Assembly: GCA_964453335.1 (NCBI GenBank)
Contig: CAYVOK010000001.1
Coordinates: 62,001 to 126,000 of the forward strand
Direction of reading: 5' to 3'
DNA: 64,000 bases
From: VGBO01 sp964453335
GTDB lineage: Bacteria; Actinomycetota; Acidimicrobiia; Acidimicrobiales; CAIXPF01
The notes under the pieces are model-generated. The model was given only the letters and a program-made list of their open reading frames with translations. It did no database searches and was not told the DNA's origin. Shown piece by piece: positions 41,627 to 49,570 of the stretch. The translations under genes and the position numbers were made by a program. Every line of letters starts with the position of its first letter. The first letter of the stretch is position 1.

Positions 41627-41872
41627 TCAATCAAAAATATCACGGAAAATAGAAACATTTGGGCAATCTTCTGGATTCTTCTTTGCCCTAGCTAATGCCT
41701 TTTCCATTTCGCTGTCAGTAAAAAGAAGATGAGCTTCTTTTCCATCTTCAAACTGTACACGAATGTGATTATATTTGGCAGCAGCAGCAGGATGAGCTAC
41801 TTGGTTCAACACCTTTTGCACATCAGCAATACGCTTTGCCTTTATCTTATTACCCTTCATACCTTTAGCCAT
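41627..41872 (-). CDS. Small basic protein, 81 aa
   Basis: Starts MAKGMKGNKIKAKRIADVQK, with a basic N-terminal third and an acidic, helical C-terminus (FTDSEMEKALARAKKNPEDC). A beta-strand pair (NHIRVQFEDGKEAHLLF) lies between. Possibly nucleic-acid binding; family unknown. GGAGG lies nine bases before ATG 41872; a TTG five codons earlier is not needed. It sits 32 bases downstream of the tRNA, with a TATAAT box between. Confidence 0.72.
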   Translation of the reverse strand: MAKGMKGNKIKAKRIADVQKVLNQVAHPAAAAKYNHIRVQFEDGKEAHLLFTDSEMEKALARAKKNPEDCPNVSIFRDIFD

Positions 41873-41904
41873 GATAAATACCTCCAATAATATTATAGTA
41901 TTAT

Positions 41905-42167
41905 TACGCCCAACAGGACTCGAACCTGTAACCTACAGCTTCATGTTTGTGCTAATTACTTAGCTCCACGGAGTACACCTTCACCGTTGCTTTCGCTTTA
42001 GGTGGTAGCCGTCTACTCTCTACACCTTCCTATTTCTAGGCTTGGCTCGGTATTGCCCTCGACTGAACGATAGGGTTTCACCGACTTTGACTACTTACAC
42101 TTACAAGGTTTCCCAAGTAAGGCCCGATTTTCAGAAGGCTGTTGCTCTTCCATTGAGCTATGGGCGC
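41905..42167 (-). tRNA. tRNA-Arg(UCU), interrupted by a group I intron
   Basis: After removal of 191 nt, a 72-nt tRNA folds well: acceptor GCGCCCA/TGGGCGT (first pair G-U), D arm GCTC/GAGC, anticodon stem ACAGC/GCTGT, loop CTTCTAA giving anticodon UCU with A37, T arm ACAGG/CCTGT with TTCGAGT, discriminator A. CCA is not encoded. It would read AGA, a common Arg codon in these AT-rich genes. A sigma70-like promoter lies just upstream, and a short TCAAC/GTTGA hairpin with a GAAA loop sits between promoter and 5' end. Confidence 0.93.
41942..42132 (-). ncRNA. Group I intron (IC3-type) in the tRNA-Arg anticodon loop
   Basis: The intron splits the anticodon loop between U36 and A37, the position used by group I introns in bacterial tRNA-Arg genes. 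The 5' exon ends in U, as needed for the U-G pair of P1, and the intron ends in G. The core closely matches the Azoarcus tRNA-Ile intron: TCAAAGTCGGTGAAACC, ACCGAGCCAAGC, GAAGGTGTAGAGA then GTAGACGG, CCACCTAA and CACAAAC near the 3' end. It has no open frame and is presumably self-splicing. Confidence 0.92.
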
Positions 42168-42189
42168 ATCAACTTTCGTTGACTATTGA

Positions 42190-42217
42190 ATTATAGGGGC
42201 TGGCCAGCCAAATACAA
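42190..42217 (-). promoter_or_regulatory. Sigma70-like promoter of the tRNA gene
   Basis: The -35 TTGTAT (42212-42217) and consensus -10 TATAAT (42190-42195) have a 16-bp spacer that contains the 12-bp palindrome GGCTGGCCAGCC, a possible operator. Confidence 0.7.
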
Positions 42218-42220
42218 CCC

Positions 42221-43039
42221 CTAAACTGCTGATGGAACATGAACGGCAATATTCACTTGCTTCCTATTGCTTTTGGCCATCTGATAATTCCAAGATACGA
42301 GAGCAACCCTAAAATTTTCCATGAAAGCAGGAGTTTTCATAATTCTAATATTCTTTTTAATAATCTTTCTCATCTCAAAATAGATTCTTCCAGTTTGTTT
42401 GCAATCATCTAACGATTCATGAGACTTATCGGTTGCAAATCCTAAAGCTGGGCCAATCAATTCTAGCTTGTAAGATGGCTTACCATTTACAGTTATATCT
42501 GTAATAAATTTTTGAGCGACTGTGTTGCCAGTCTGGGCCATAGTAGTTATAAGAGCCCTAAATGTAGTTTTTGCTAACTCCATAACATCATAACAACTAT
42601 TTGTAATTTGTTGATTCGATTTAGCTAATTGATAATTAATCATATTTAGATCAAAATTTACATTGTATCCTACCAGCAGATAGTTTTCATGTTTCTCAAC
42701 CCAATCCTTGAATGCTTTTACTGCTTGAACTTCATTTAGTGTAGCTCGACTTGAGTCCCAACCAGATTTCTTAATCCATTGGCTTATGTTCTCATTATCT
42801 GGAACAGGGAAGTTTGACTCAAATAAAAGCCTATCTTTTACGTCATGATTTAAAACTACATGTTCGTCAAAGGAATCACCGAATCTATCCCCGCTGGAAT
42901 TATATTTCACAGCAGAAATGGTGGTGATTTGGGTAAGTTTGTTTTCAGGATTTAGTCCTGTAGTTTCAACATCAAATACAATAAGAGTTTTGCCAGAAAT
43001 ATCAACACCGTTTCCATCCGTGAACAAACGTCTAAGCAT
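42221..43039 (-). CDS. DnaQ-like 3'-5' exonuclease (DEDDh), 272 aa
   Basis: The exonuclease motifs are in order: ExoI F-D-V-E-T-T-G-L (D23, E25), ExoII G-Y-N-V-N-F-D-L, and ExoIII H-E-S-L-D-D, the histidine giving the DEDDh type. It would remove nucleotides from 3' ends, for proofreading or RNA/DNA turnover. The C-terminal 50 residues extend beyond the catalytic domain with no recognised motif. A TATAAT box (43066-43071) lies upstream. It has no CTS. It directly precedes the tRNA gene. Confidence 0.88.
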   Translation of the reverse strand: MLRRLFTDGNGVDISGKTLIVFDVETTGLNPENKLTQITTISAVKYNSSGDRFGDSFDEHVVLNHDVKDRLLFESNFPVPDNENISQWIKKSGWDSSRATLNEVQAVKAFKDWVEKHENYLLVGYNVNFDLNMINYQLAKSNQQITNSCYDVMELAKTTFRALITTMAQTGNTVAQKFITDITVNGKPSYKLELIGPALGFATDKSHESLDDCKQTGRIYFEMRKIIKKNIRIMKTPAFMENFRVALVSWNYQMAKSNRKQVNIAVHVPSAV

Positions 43040-43090
43040 GGTATAGTTCCCCTTCGTTTACAATAATTATAGGGGAAGTTGTTTCAAAAG

Positions 43091-43636
43091 CTACTGAGGA
43101 TTTTTCTTTTGTTCGGCAAATGGTTCATCTTCTGGACGATGTTTGCTAATTGTGACTTTAATTTGTCCAGCCTTATCTCCATACTTATTTTTAATATCAA
43201 CAAATAGCTGATGATATTTTCTGATTCTCTGAAAAGCGTCTAAATATCCTTTGCCCAATTCTAATACTTTGTTTTCTATTTTTTCGATGTAATCTTGTGG
43301 CGTTTTAGAACTTAGATAATTAAATAACATACTTTGTTTGCCTGTTTTCATCTTAACATCTTTATTTAAGTCATCTATCATATCTACATAAGTTTTAAGT
43401 ATGTCATCAAGATTAGTTTCGTAAGTCATGCCAGAATATTGAGACCCCTGTTTTCTTCTCATGTTTCCAAATGGCACACCAGGAATAGTAGGACTAAGAT
43501 CAATTACAGCTTTATTTAATTTTTCTTCTACTCTTGGATTAAGTTTTGGTTCATTTCCTTTTTCTGCTTTCATTGGAGTGAAAGAGAAAGACAAACCTTC
43601 GGTTTCTTCATTAAACCAATTTAAAAAACTCTTCAT
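43091..43636 (-). CDS. CTS-tagged protein, 181 aa
   Basis: The N-terminus MKSFLNWFNEETEG is a compact CTS (F-N-E). After a Lys/Pro-rich segment the rest is helical and basic (DMIDDLNKDVKMKTGKQSM, DAFQRIRKYHQLF). No recognised family. It starts one base after the stop of the 462-aa CTS gene and so belongs to the same unit. Confidence 0.8.
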   Translation of the reverse strand: MKSFLNWFNEETEGLSFSFTPMKAEKGNEPKLNPRVEEKLNKAVIDLSPTIPGVPFGNMRRKQGSQYSGMTYETNLDDILKTYVDMIDDLNKDVKMKTGKQSMLFNYLSSKTPQDYIEKIENKVLELGKGYLDAFQRIRKYHQLFVDIKNKYGDKAGQIKVTISKHRPEDEPFAEQKKNPQ

Positions 43637-43637
43637 T

Positions 43638-45026
43638 TTATGCCTTTGGTGTATAAATTGCTGTCTTGCCTTTTTCTATTTTTTCTTTGCCTGTTTTTTT
43701 ATCTTTACTTATTACTTTTTGTTCTGGCCATGATACATTTAGATTGTTTCTAGCAGCAAACTTTTCAATTTCTTGTTGTTTGTCTGCTATATTTTTGGGA
43801 TTCGAAGACATAATTTTGACTATGCCTTCTCCCTTTTCATGTGCTTCGTCTTCTGCCTTTTCCATATCATTGCGAGTATCAACCTGAGCTTGTGGTGGGA
43901 ATTCACAATCATGAATTTCTTCTTTGGTAATTGGTATTTTTTGAGTTGGAATACTATTAGCCGGGATGAAAATCATAGGATTATATACATCAAAAGTATT
44001 GTTTCTAGGACCTTGAGTAGATCTAGTTAATTTTACTGTTATCTGTGTTTCTGGGTCTATGAATGCATCTCTAACTGAATTAAAAGTACCTTTGTTTCCA
44101 TGTGGAGCATCAAAATACAGTTTTAAACCAGGCAGAGCTTCATCATTTTCATATCTAATTTTATGCCATACTGGTTCGCCAATTACATCAACACCATCTC
44201 TAAACTTGATAATGTATCTTAGTCTAAATGGCAAGGATACTTTTTTGACGAAAGCTACAGTTCCCTGCCCTATAGCCTTTTCGACTCCTTCTTTTATACT
44301 TTGAATTGTGGAGTTTTCATCTGGAAATATTTCTACATTTGCATTAGCAGTTATTGACTTACCATCTACGATAGCTTCAAGTGTTATAGAAACAGGGCCT
44401 TTGAGTTTGTTGGGGTCTTTTTCTTGATGTCCTTCAGGAACTATGGCTCCAGCTTCTTCTTGGTCATCCTGTCCTTGTGGTTTAGGCATAGCTATTGTTA
44501 GTGCTACTATATTGTTATGCTCTTCTTCCCAATTCTTGAATGCTTTCATGGCCGCTGCTTCCAAATCTGGCCATTTAGCTAAGTAAATCATATTGTCATC
44601 TGCGCTCATGAGGGCATGAACATGTGTTTTTTGATGCCATTTTGTAAGATGTTTTGCATTTGGATCAGGTTGAATAATTTCTGTTATTTTCTTTCCAAGA
44701 TAAGCGTTTGGGTTTTGCCTCTTATCTCCCAAAGCTATTGCAAAGTCATCTCTAGCTGCATGAGATGCTCTGGCTTGAATTTGCAGATCTTGTTTTGCGT
44801 ATGGACCATCTATGAAATAAGCATCAATACCTTGTAAATCTTGTGCGGAAAATGGAGGAAAATCTCTAATTTTACATTCTAATTTCTTGCGTAATAAACA
44901 AGTTACTATTTCGTTGGCATTTCTACCAGCTTGTCTTGCCTCAGAACCACTAGCAGCTTGCGCCATACCAAAACGGCGCATTTCATCTAGCTGTAACCAT
45001 TCTGCAAATTCTAGAATCATAGACAT
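43638..45026 (-). CDS. CTS-tagged protein, possible PD-(D/E)XK-like N-terminal domain, 462 aa
   Basis: The CTS is MSMILEFAEWLQLDE (L-D-E); translation may start at the third residue. Residues about 38-95 (NEIVTCLLRKKLECK, then DLQGIDAYFIDG, then DLQIQARASHAARDDF) could be a degenerate PD-(D/E)XK-type fold, with D at G-I-D and Q-x-Q-x-R in place of E-x-K; this is weak. The rest holds beta-rich segments (SLPFRLRYIIKFRDGV) and a NVSWPEQKV motif near the end similar to one in the 685-aa CTS protein. The start region is controlled by an unusual hairpin with a late box. Confidence 0.75.
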   Translation of the reverse strand: MSMILEFAEWLQLDEMRRFGMAQAASGSEARQAGRNANEIVTCLLRKKLECKIRDFPPFSAQDLQGIDAYFIDGPYAKQDLQIQARASHAARDDFAIALGDKRQNPNAYLGKKITEIIQPDPNAKHLTKWHQKTHVHALMSADDNMIYLAKWPDLEAAAMKAFKNWEEEHNNIVALTIAMPKPQGQDDQEEAGAIVPEGHQEKDPNKLKGPVSITLEAIVDGKSITANANVEIFPDENSTIQSIKEGVEKAIGQGTVAFVKKVSLPFRLRYIIKFRDGVDVIGEPVWHKIRYENDEALPGLKLYFDAPHGNKGTFNSVRDAFIDPETQITVKLTRSTQGPRNNTFDVYNPMIFIPANSIPTQKIPITKEEIHDCEFPPQAQVDTRNDMEKAEDEAHEKGEGIVKIMSSNPKNIADKQQEIEKFAARNNLNVSWPEQKVISKDKKTGKEKIEKGKTAIYTPKA

Positions 45027-45028
45027 AA

Positions 45029-45060
45029 AGCCTCCATGTCATATTTATGACATGGAGGCT
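45029..45060 (-). promoter_or_regulatory. Perfect 15-bp inverted repeat: terminator, late promoter and hidden ribosome-binding site
   Basis: Positions 45029-45043 pair perfectly with 45046-45060. It follows the 375-aa gene's stop by six bases, so it can end that transcript. Its centre holds CATAAATA (minus strand, 45042-45049), a late -10 box. The distal arm contains GGAGG, five bases before the ATG at 45026. Read-through RNA hides this site in the stem, whereas RNA started at the late box lacks the other arm and leaves it free. Confidence 0.75.
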
Positions 45061-45065
45061 TAAAA

Positions 45066-46193
45066 TTAAACAGCAGGCTTTAGTTCTGGGATCATTTCTG
45101 CGCTGTCTGTTAAGTTTCGCAAGGCAATGGTTTTTGCCTTGCTATTTTGCAGCCAATAATACTGCGGGGCGCATCTATCATTGAAAATATGCTGGACTTT
45201 AGTGTATTCTGTAGTGTATCTTCTCTTTGGATCATCTAAAACTTCCAAACATTTTTCCTTAACATCCCTTGGGAAAGTTATTCTATTCATGATAGAATGT
45301 TCTAAAGTTCCTTCAAACCCAGGCAAAAGACTTGTTTTAAGAACTACATCATCAAACTTTCCATCTTCTTCGGCATCAAATATGGCTATAGGGCCAACTA
45401 TCCTTTTCGTAACCAAAAGGCCATCTGTGTTAGGCAGAACTTTTTCTGACCATGATTCAATAATCGTATTCTTTTTCTCTAATAAATCACTTTCAATACC
45501 TGATGCCAATACATAAAAATCAACAAATATTTGTTTAAACGACGCACTAATTTTATACAAGTTTGTATCTACAATATCATAAAACAAAGAAAATACCCAT
45601 GCAGTTCTAAATGCTTCGGCGTATTGACCGCCTTGATTTTCAGTAATGTAATTTCCTCTTTCAAAAAGTCTCTCGACCATATGCTTAGAATAATGAAGCT
45701 TATAAGTTTTGTTTCCTATTTCAACGTAATTGTTATTAGTATAAAACCTATTTTGCATAGACCTGTTAGCATAAATCCTTTTGCATATTACAAATATATT
45801 GTTTCTACAAATGACTACTCTGAAGCCCTCCTCTGGCATAAGCGATTTTACTTTATCGATTCCAATAGATTGAATTATTGAAGCCCAAATATATAAATGC
45901 AAAGAACTAAGATACTGACCCATTCCCTCTTCAAAATATACATCTGAAGATGCAGCCCTAGCTATTTTTTTAAGGTACTCTCTTGGATCTCTATCTTTGT
46001 GAAAAGATGAGATGGTATCAAAATTAATAGTCTCAACAGCTTTTGTTATTGCATTCAAAAGGTAAGAAGATACTTGATCCCCATTTAAAATAACGATTGG
46101 GGGATAGCACCTCCTTCGGCTTTCTTCGTGCTTGGCTTTACGAAGCCTCTCTTCTCTGGCTTTCTTTTTGGCCATCTTGTCTTTGCTGCTCAT
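45066..46193 (-). CDS. Hypothetical protein, 375 aa
   Basis: Not recognised. It starts with a highly basic helix (MAKKKAREERLRKAKHEESR), has a Cys-containing middle (VVICRNNIFVICKRIY), a Y-S-K-H-M-V-E-R-L-F-E-R-G segment near residue 170, and a C-terminal Lys/Arg-rich end. The basic start could bind nucleic acid. It has no CTS. The gene is followed closely by the hairpin at 45029 and preceded by the 69-aa gene. Confidence 0.72.
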   Translation of the reverse strand: MSSKDKMAKKKAREERLRKAKHEESRRRCYPPIVILNGDQVSSYLLNAITKAVETINFDTISSFHKDRDPREYLKKIARAASSDVYFEEGMGQYLSSLHLYIWASIIQSIGIDKVKSLMPEEGFRVVICRNNIFVICKRIYANRSMQNRFYTNNNYVEIGNKTYKLHYSKHMVERLFERGNYITENQGGQYAEAFRTAWVFSLFYDIVDTNLYKISASFKQIFVDFYVLASGIESDLLEKKNTIIESWSEKVLPNTDGLLVTKRIVGPIAIFDAEEDGKFDDVVLKTSLLPGFEGTLEHSIMNRITFPRDVKEKCLEVLDDPKRRYTTEYTKVQHIFNDRCAPQYYWLQNSKAKTIALRNLTDSAEMIPELKPAV

Positions 46194-46196
46194 ACA

Positions 46197-46406
46197 TCAC
46201 CTCTTTTCTACCTTTTTGGTAGAGATGATGTTTACACCATCCTTCCCATATTGTGCGACAATGATTGCTTTTGCATCAGACATAGAGTTTGCCTTAACTA
46301 TTTGAGAAGTGCGAACTCTTTTTGGTTTCAATATGTAAAAAGTTACTTCATACTCGCTCATGGAAATGAAGAAAACTTGAGCAGGTTGCTGGTCGATAGG
46401 CATCAT
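46197..46406 (-). CDS. Small hypothetical protein, 69 aa
   Basis: A beta-rich small protein (VFFISMSEYEVTFYILKPKR) with a C-terminal helix-strand (SDAKAIIVAQYGKDGVNIIS). Family unknown. The start at 46406 has GGAGG eight bases upstream; the longer frame to 46472 would run through the terminator of the upstream gene. A TATAAT box lies at 46443-46448. It is three bases upstream of the 375-aa gene. Confidence 0.68.
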   Translation of the reverse strand: MMPIDQQPAQVFFISMSEYEVTFYILKPKRVRTSQIVKANSMSDAKAIIVAQYGKDGVNIISTKKVEKR

Positions 46407-46462
46407 AATTTGTCCCTCCGATGGATTAGAATCACCGATCAAATTATACGGAATCCAAAAAA

Positions 46463-46489
46463 AAAGAACCAAGGCATCCTTGGTTCTTT
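46463..46489 (-). terminator. Intrinsic terminator after the 141-aa gene
   Basis: A 12-bp stem (AAAGAACCAAGG with CCTTGGTTCTTT) and 3-base loop, followed on the minus strand by more Ts. Confidence 0.88.
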
Positions 46490-46511
46490 AAAAAAATTAT
46501 ATTTTTTTGAT

Positions 46512-46937
46512 TTAGACTTTTGCTTTTAGAATGCGTTTGTATTCGGCAGCGTGAGAGCTAAAATCTTCTACAAATTCTCTCATGATTCCTATAGAAATCA
46601 AAACACTTTCTAGCTTATATCCTTTCGACAAAAGCCAGATTTCCATACTGCCTAGTCCATTGGCAAGCATTTCAGGATCAACATCAGGTGGAATAACTTC
46701 TTTGATATTGGTTGAAGTTACCAGTTCGTTGCATATGCCTTTGGACACAAGCTTTTTGGCAAAATTTACCACTTCTTTAATTTGCCAAAGAGGTCTAGGG
46801 TCTTTACAAAAACCATCTATTGTTAGGACAGATGGCCCTTCCTCTCTTTGATTAATTTCATGAATCTTACGAATCATTTCATCAATCTGAGAGTCATTCA
46901 TATAAGGGTCAATTGTGAAAATCTTTAGCTGGGACAT
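46512..46937 (-). CDS. Hypothetical protein, 141 aa
   Basis: A predicted alpha/beta protein containing V-L-T-I-D-G-F-C-K-D-P-R-P-L-W-Q-I near residues 37-53. I recall similar 'DGFxxDPRxLWxIPEV' proteins of unknown function in bacterial genomes, so it may be host-derived. No catalytic motif is obvious. It begins 10 bases after the zinc-ribbon gene's stop and is followed by a strong terminator. Confidence 0.72.
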   Translation of the reverse strand: MSQLKIFTIDPYMNDSQIDEMIRKIHEINQREEGPSVLTIDGFCKDPRPLWQIKEVVNFAKKLVSKGICNELVTSTNIKEVIPPDVDPEMLANGLGSMEIWLLSKGYKLESVLISIGIMREFVEDFSSHAAEYKRILKAKV

Positions 46938-46947
46938 ATTTACCCCC

Positions 46948-47823
46948 TTAAATTGCTTCTCGTTTAATATGCGGAAAAGCTTTTCCTAATACAACCTCAT
47001 CTTTGTCAGCAAGATACTTTTTTCTGCATTTTTTCTTACTGTTGCCACACATCCACACTTCTGCATAATCCTTCAATTTTGGATAATATCCTACATCTAA
47101 ATACATGGCGCTTCCACATTTAGGACAAATTGGGTATTCATGATTAACAACATTTTCATGGAGGAATTTGGGCAGCGCAACTTCCCAGCCATCCTCATAC
47201 CTAAAAGCATGTCTTTTCCCTGAAATATGAAACATTCCTATGTCTGGCAAATATTTAAAAATCTGCATTGCAGCGATGCCTGTCAAAGTGTTTCCAACAA
47301 ACCTATGACCATTCACAACAATAAACCTATATCCAGTAGAAAAATATACATAGTTTTCATCATCAATAGACTTCTGTGCAAAAACTTCATGGTTTTTATT
47401 TGGCTTAACATGACATCTATAGCCTTGGCTTTTAAGAACACGAATTATATCTTCAATATTTCTGCCATAGCTTTTTCTTTTGAGCAACTCTTGCTCACAC
47501 TTTGAGCGTCGAAACTGAAACATTTTGTAAATATCCATGTCTGAAATTTTTTTTAAATGTTTATAATTAATTTTAAACTTAGAAACAGATTCAATATAAG
47601 GTGCTCTGCAAGCATTTATCTCTTCTTGCAATTCTTCTTCAGACATATCCTCTACATCTTTTTGAATATTTAGATAGTTTTCTTCTGTGTTAAATGCCTT
47701 CCATCCATGTCTATCACAGACAATAACAGGATTTTTGAAACGATATTCAATATCTGAACTCATGTAATTTTTAATTCTTTTGTCTTTAATTACATCTTCA
47801 TAACTAAGAATAATATTTGACAT
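46948..47823 (-). CDS. Zinc-ribbon protein, 291 aa
   Basis: The C-terminal 60 residues contain C-P-K-C, then C-G and C-R after a 20-25-residue gap, a zinc-ribbon pattern, with a basic K-K-K-C-R-K-K segment. The N-terminal region is helical with E-E-L-Q-E-E-I and K-S-Y-G-R-N-I. Possibly nucleic-acid binding. AAGGAG about ten bases before ATG 47823 sets the start; a longer frame (47874) has no such site. Family unknown. Confidence 0.68.
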   Translation of the reverse strand: MSNIILSYEDVIKDKRIKNYMSSDIEYRFKNPVIVCDRHGWKAFNTEENYLNIQKDVEDMSEEELQEEINACRAPYIESVSKFKINYKHLKKISDMDIYKMFQFRRSKCEQELLKRKSYGRNIEDIIRVLKSQGYRCHVKPNKNHEVFAQKSIDDENYVYFSTGYRFIVVNGHRFVGNTLTGIAAMQIFKYLPDIGMFHISGKRHAFRYEDGWEVALPKFLHENVVNHEYPICPKCGSAMYLDVGYYPKLKDYAEVWMCGNSKKKCRKKYLADKDEVVLGKAFPHIKREAI

Positions 47824-47861
47824 GTTTGCGGACTCCTTAAAGTAATGAAAAAAGGGAACGA

Positions 47862-47900
47862 GGGCTAGGGCCACGATAAAATTTATCGCAGCCCTAGCCC
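47862..47900 (-). terminator. Long hairpin terminator after the Gp37/Gp68 gene
   Basis: GGGCTAGGGC pairs with GCCCTAGCCC (10 bp), extended inward by a CGATAAA/TTTATCG palindrome. It lies eight bases after the stop on the minus strand; a run of Ts follows about eight bases beyond the stem. Confidence 0.75.
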
Positions 47901-47907
47901 CCTGTTA

Positions 47908-48693
47908 TTAACTTCCCAACATACTCAAAGGAACCCTAGACTGATTCCCGCTAAAATCCGGCCAAATCTGATATTTCTTACCCTTGAATTCAGGATAATT
48001 ATGACCTACCCTTCCAGCAGTTTGCTTAAAGAAAAAAGTAGCCCCATAAATATCACATTGACCCATAATCTCTTCAACCCAAGAATCTTCCATAGGCCTA
48101 AACTTATTGCTCTGACAACTCTCGCCACCAACAATGACCCAATTAATATTCTCTAAATTAACTTTACCAACAGGACCCAAAAGAGGCTCCATAGAAGTCC
48201 ATCTCAATCCTCCCCATTCAGGAATAGATCTTAAATCATCAAGCCTAACAGTATTTTTCTCGTTCTCAACAGTCGCACCCAAATGAACATGCTTATAGCT
48301 TCCGCTATAAAAATCATCTGGCAACATCGAACGAATTAAACTGCTCCGCTTAGTCAAGATCAACCAATCGAGATTAGTACACTCCTTAATAATCTGCCAC
48401 CATCGTTGTCGCTGGCTTAACAAAGCAGCATGATCTTCAAAGAAGTCTGCCATACTAGCACAGAATACAGTCCTCCTTTCTCCATCTTTACCAGCCTTAC
48501 GATTGAAAGACCTAACATTATCTTCCGAAGTCGAAGTAATATGCCTCTTAGTCCCTACTCCCCACTCACCCCTCTGATAAATCTTCTCCATAGATTCAGC
48601 GTAGCAATTCAAGCAACCCTCACTAATCTTCGCACAACCAATCCAAGGATTGATCGTATGATTAGTCCACTTAATACCAGTAGTCTTAGCCAT
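47908..48693 (-). CDS. Phage Gp37/Gp68 family protein (DUF5131), 261 aa
   Basis: The N-terminus TGIKWTNHTINPWIGC (C20), with C27 and C30 in E-G-C-L-N-C-Y-A-E, is the family signature. Later landmarks include I-L-T-K-R-S, L-G-A-T-V-E-N, W-T-S-M-E-P-L-L-G-P and W-V-I-V-G-G-E-S, all usual. The three Cys could hold a metal cluster, and the barrel-like strand pattern recalls radical-SAM-type folds, but the function is not established. AAAGGAG lies before the ATG and a TATAAT box at 48741-48746. The sequence is somewhat richer in C than its neighbours. Confidence 0.9.
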   Translation of the reverse strand: MAKTTGIKWTNHTINPWIGCAKISEGCLNCYAESMEKIYQRGEWGVGTKRHITSTSEDNVRSFNRKAGKDGERRTVFCASMADFFEDHAALLSQRQRWWQIIKECTNLDWLILTKRSSLIRSMLPDDFYSGSYKHVHLGATVENEKNTVRLDDLRSIPEWGGLRWTSMEPLLGPVGKVNLENINWVIVGGESCQSNKFRPMEDSWVEEIMGQCDIYGATFFFKQTAGRVGHNYPEFKGKKYQIWPDFSGNQSRVPLSMLGS

Positions 48694-48776
48694 GTTTACT
48701 GCACTCCTTTCACTTAGCCTTACTTACTAACACCGCATAGATTATACGGGCGGGTGGGAAAAAAACTACCAAGATT

Positions 48777-48784
48777 TATAAATA
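48777..48784 (+). promoter_or_regulatory. Late promoter -10 box, exact TATAAATA
   Basis: Exact late consensus 18 bases before the CTS gene at 48803; no strong sigma70 promoter is seen on this strand. Confidence 0.6.
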
Positions 48785-48802
48785 AAATAAAGGCTGAAAA
48801 TC

Positions 48803-49570
48803 ATGCAGAAGATATCTTTTAAAAACTTTGTTAATCATAAAGACCCTGATCTAATTCGCAAGATAGAAGATGAAGCAGTATTGAATGAATTTATTGGGAA
48901 TCTATTATCTGCTGGAGCAAAGGCAGTAAAATCAGTTGCAGGAACCGTTGGCGATGTAGCCAAAGGATTGTTTACTCCTCAAACTAATCAACAGCAGAAT
49001 CAGCCAACAAACTTGGGAATACAAGGTCGCATACCTTTCTATGGAGCAAAAAAAAAGAAATCTAAAACTCCTGCAGTGCAAATTGATCAAGCTACAGCAC
49101 AAAAAATACAACAAGAGATAGCAAAAATAGATAAAAGAAACAGAACATTTAATGCTATGAAAACTCTTTTCCCAAATGAAGTAGCAGATGTTCAAGAAGT
49201 GCAAAAAAGAGATGTCGTAGGCCAAGCAGAGCTAGATAAAGAATTACATGATAATGTACAAGGAACAAATAGATTTAGCGATGAAGCCAAAGCATTCCTC
49301 GATGAAGACAAAAAACTAAAAACTGCTTTTCAAGAAATTATGAAAGGAAGTTTAACCACTCAAAATAATAAACAAATTTCTTCAGCATATATCCAAAAAA
49401 TCATTAGCGGTCTTGAAAGTGACAAATACACGCACAAATACTATCTCGGCCAGCCACAAGATCAAAATACAGGGTCTTATGGTTGGCAAAACCACTGGAT
49501 AAGTGTTTATGATGGTTGGATTGCAAAATTAAAACAAGTAAAACAAATATTGTCTAAATATAAGCTTTAA
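48803..49570 (+). CDS. CTS-tagged protein, long-tag variant, 255 aa
   Basis: The tag here is longer: ISFKNFVNHKDPDLIRKIED followed by EAVLNE, with L-N-E near residue 29 as the likely protease site. An Ala/Gly/Val-rich hydrophobic stretch follows (GNLLSAGAKAVKSVAGTVGD), then a Gln/Asn-rich linker and a basic helical body. The hydrophobic segment just after the cleavage site could be membrane-active. Family unknown. Confidence 0.8.
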   Translation: MQKISFKNFVNHKDPDLIRKIEDEAVLNEFIGNLLSAGAKAVKSVAGTVGDVAKGLFTPQTNQQQNQPTNLGIQGRIPFYGAKKKKSKTPAVQIDQATAQKIQQEIAKIDKRNRTFNAMKTLFPNEVADVQEVQKRDVVGQAELDKELHDNVQGTNRFSDEAKAFLDEDKKLKTAFQEIMKGSLTTQNNKQISSAYIQKIISGLESDKYTHKYYLGQPQDQNTGSYGWQNHWISVYDGWIAKLKQVKQILSKYKL

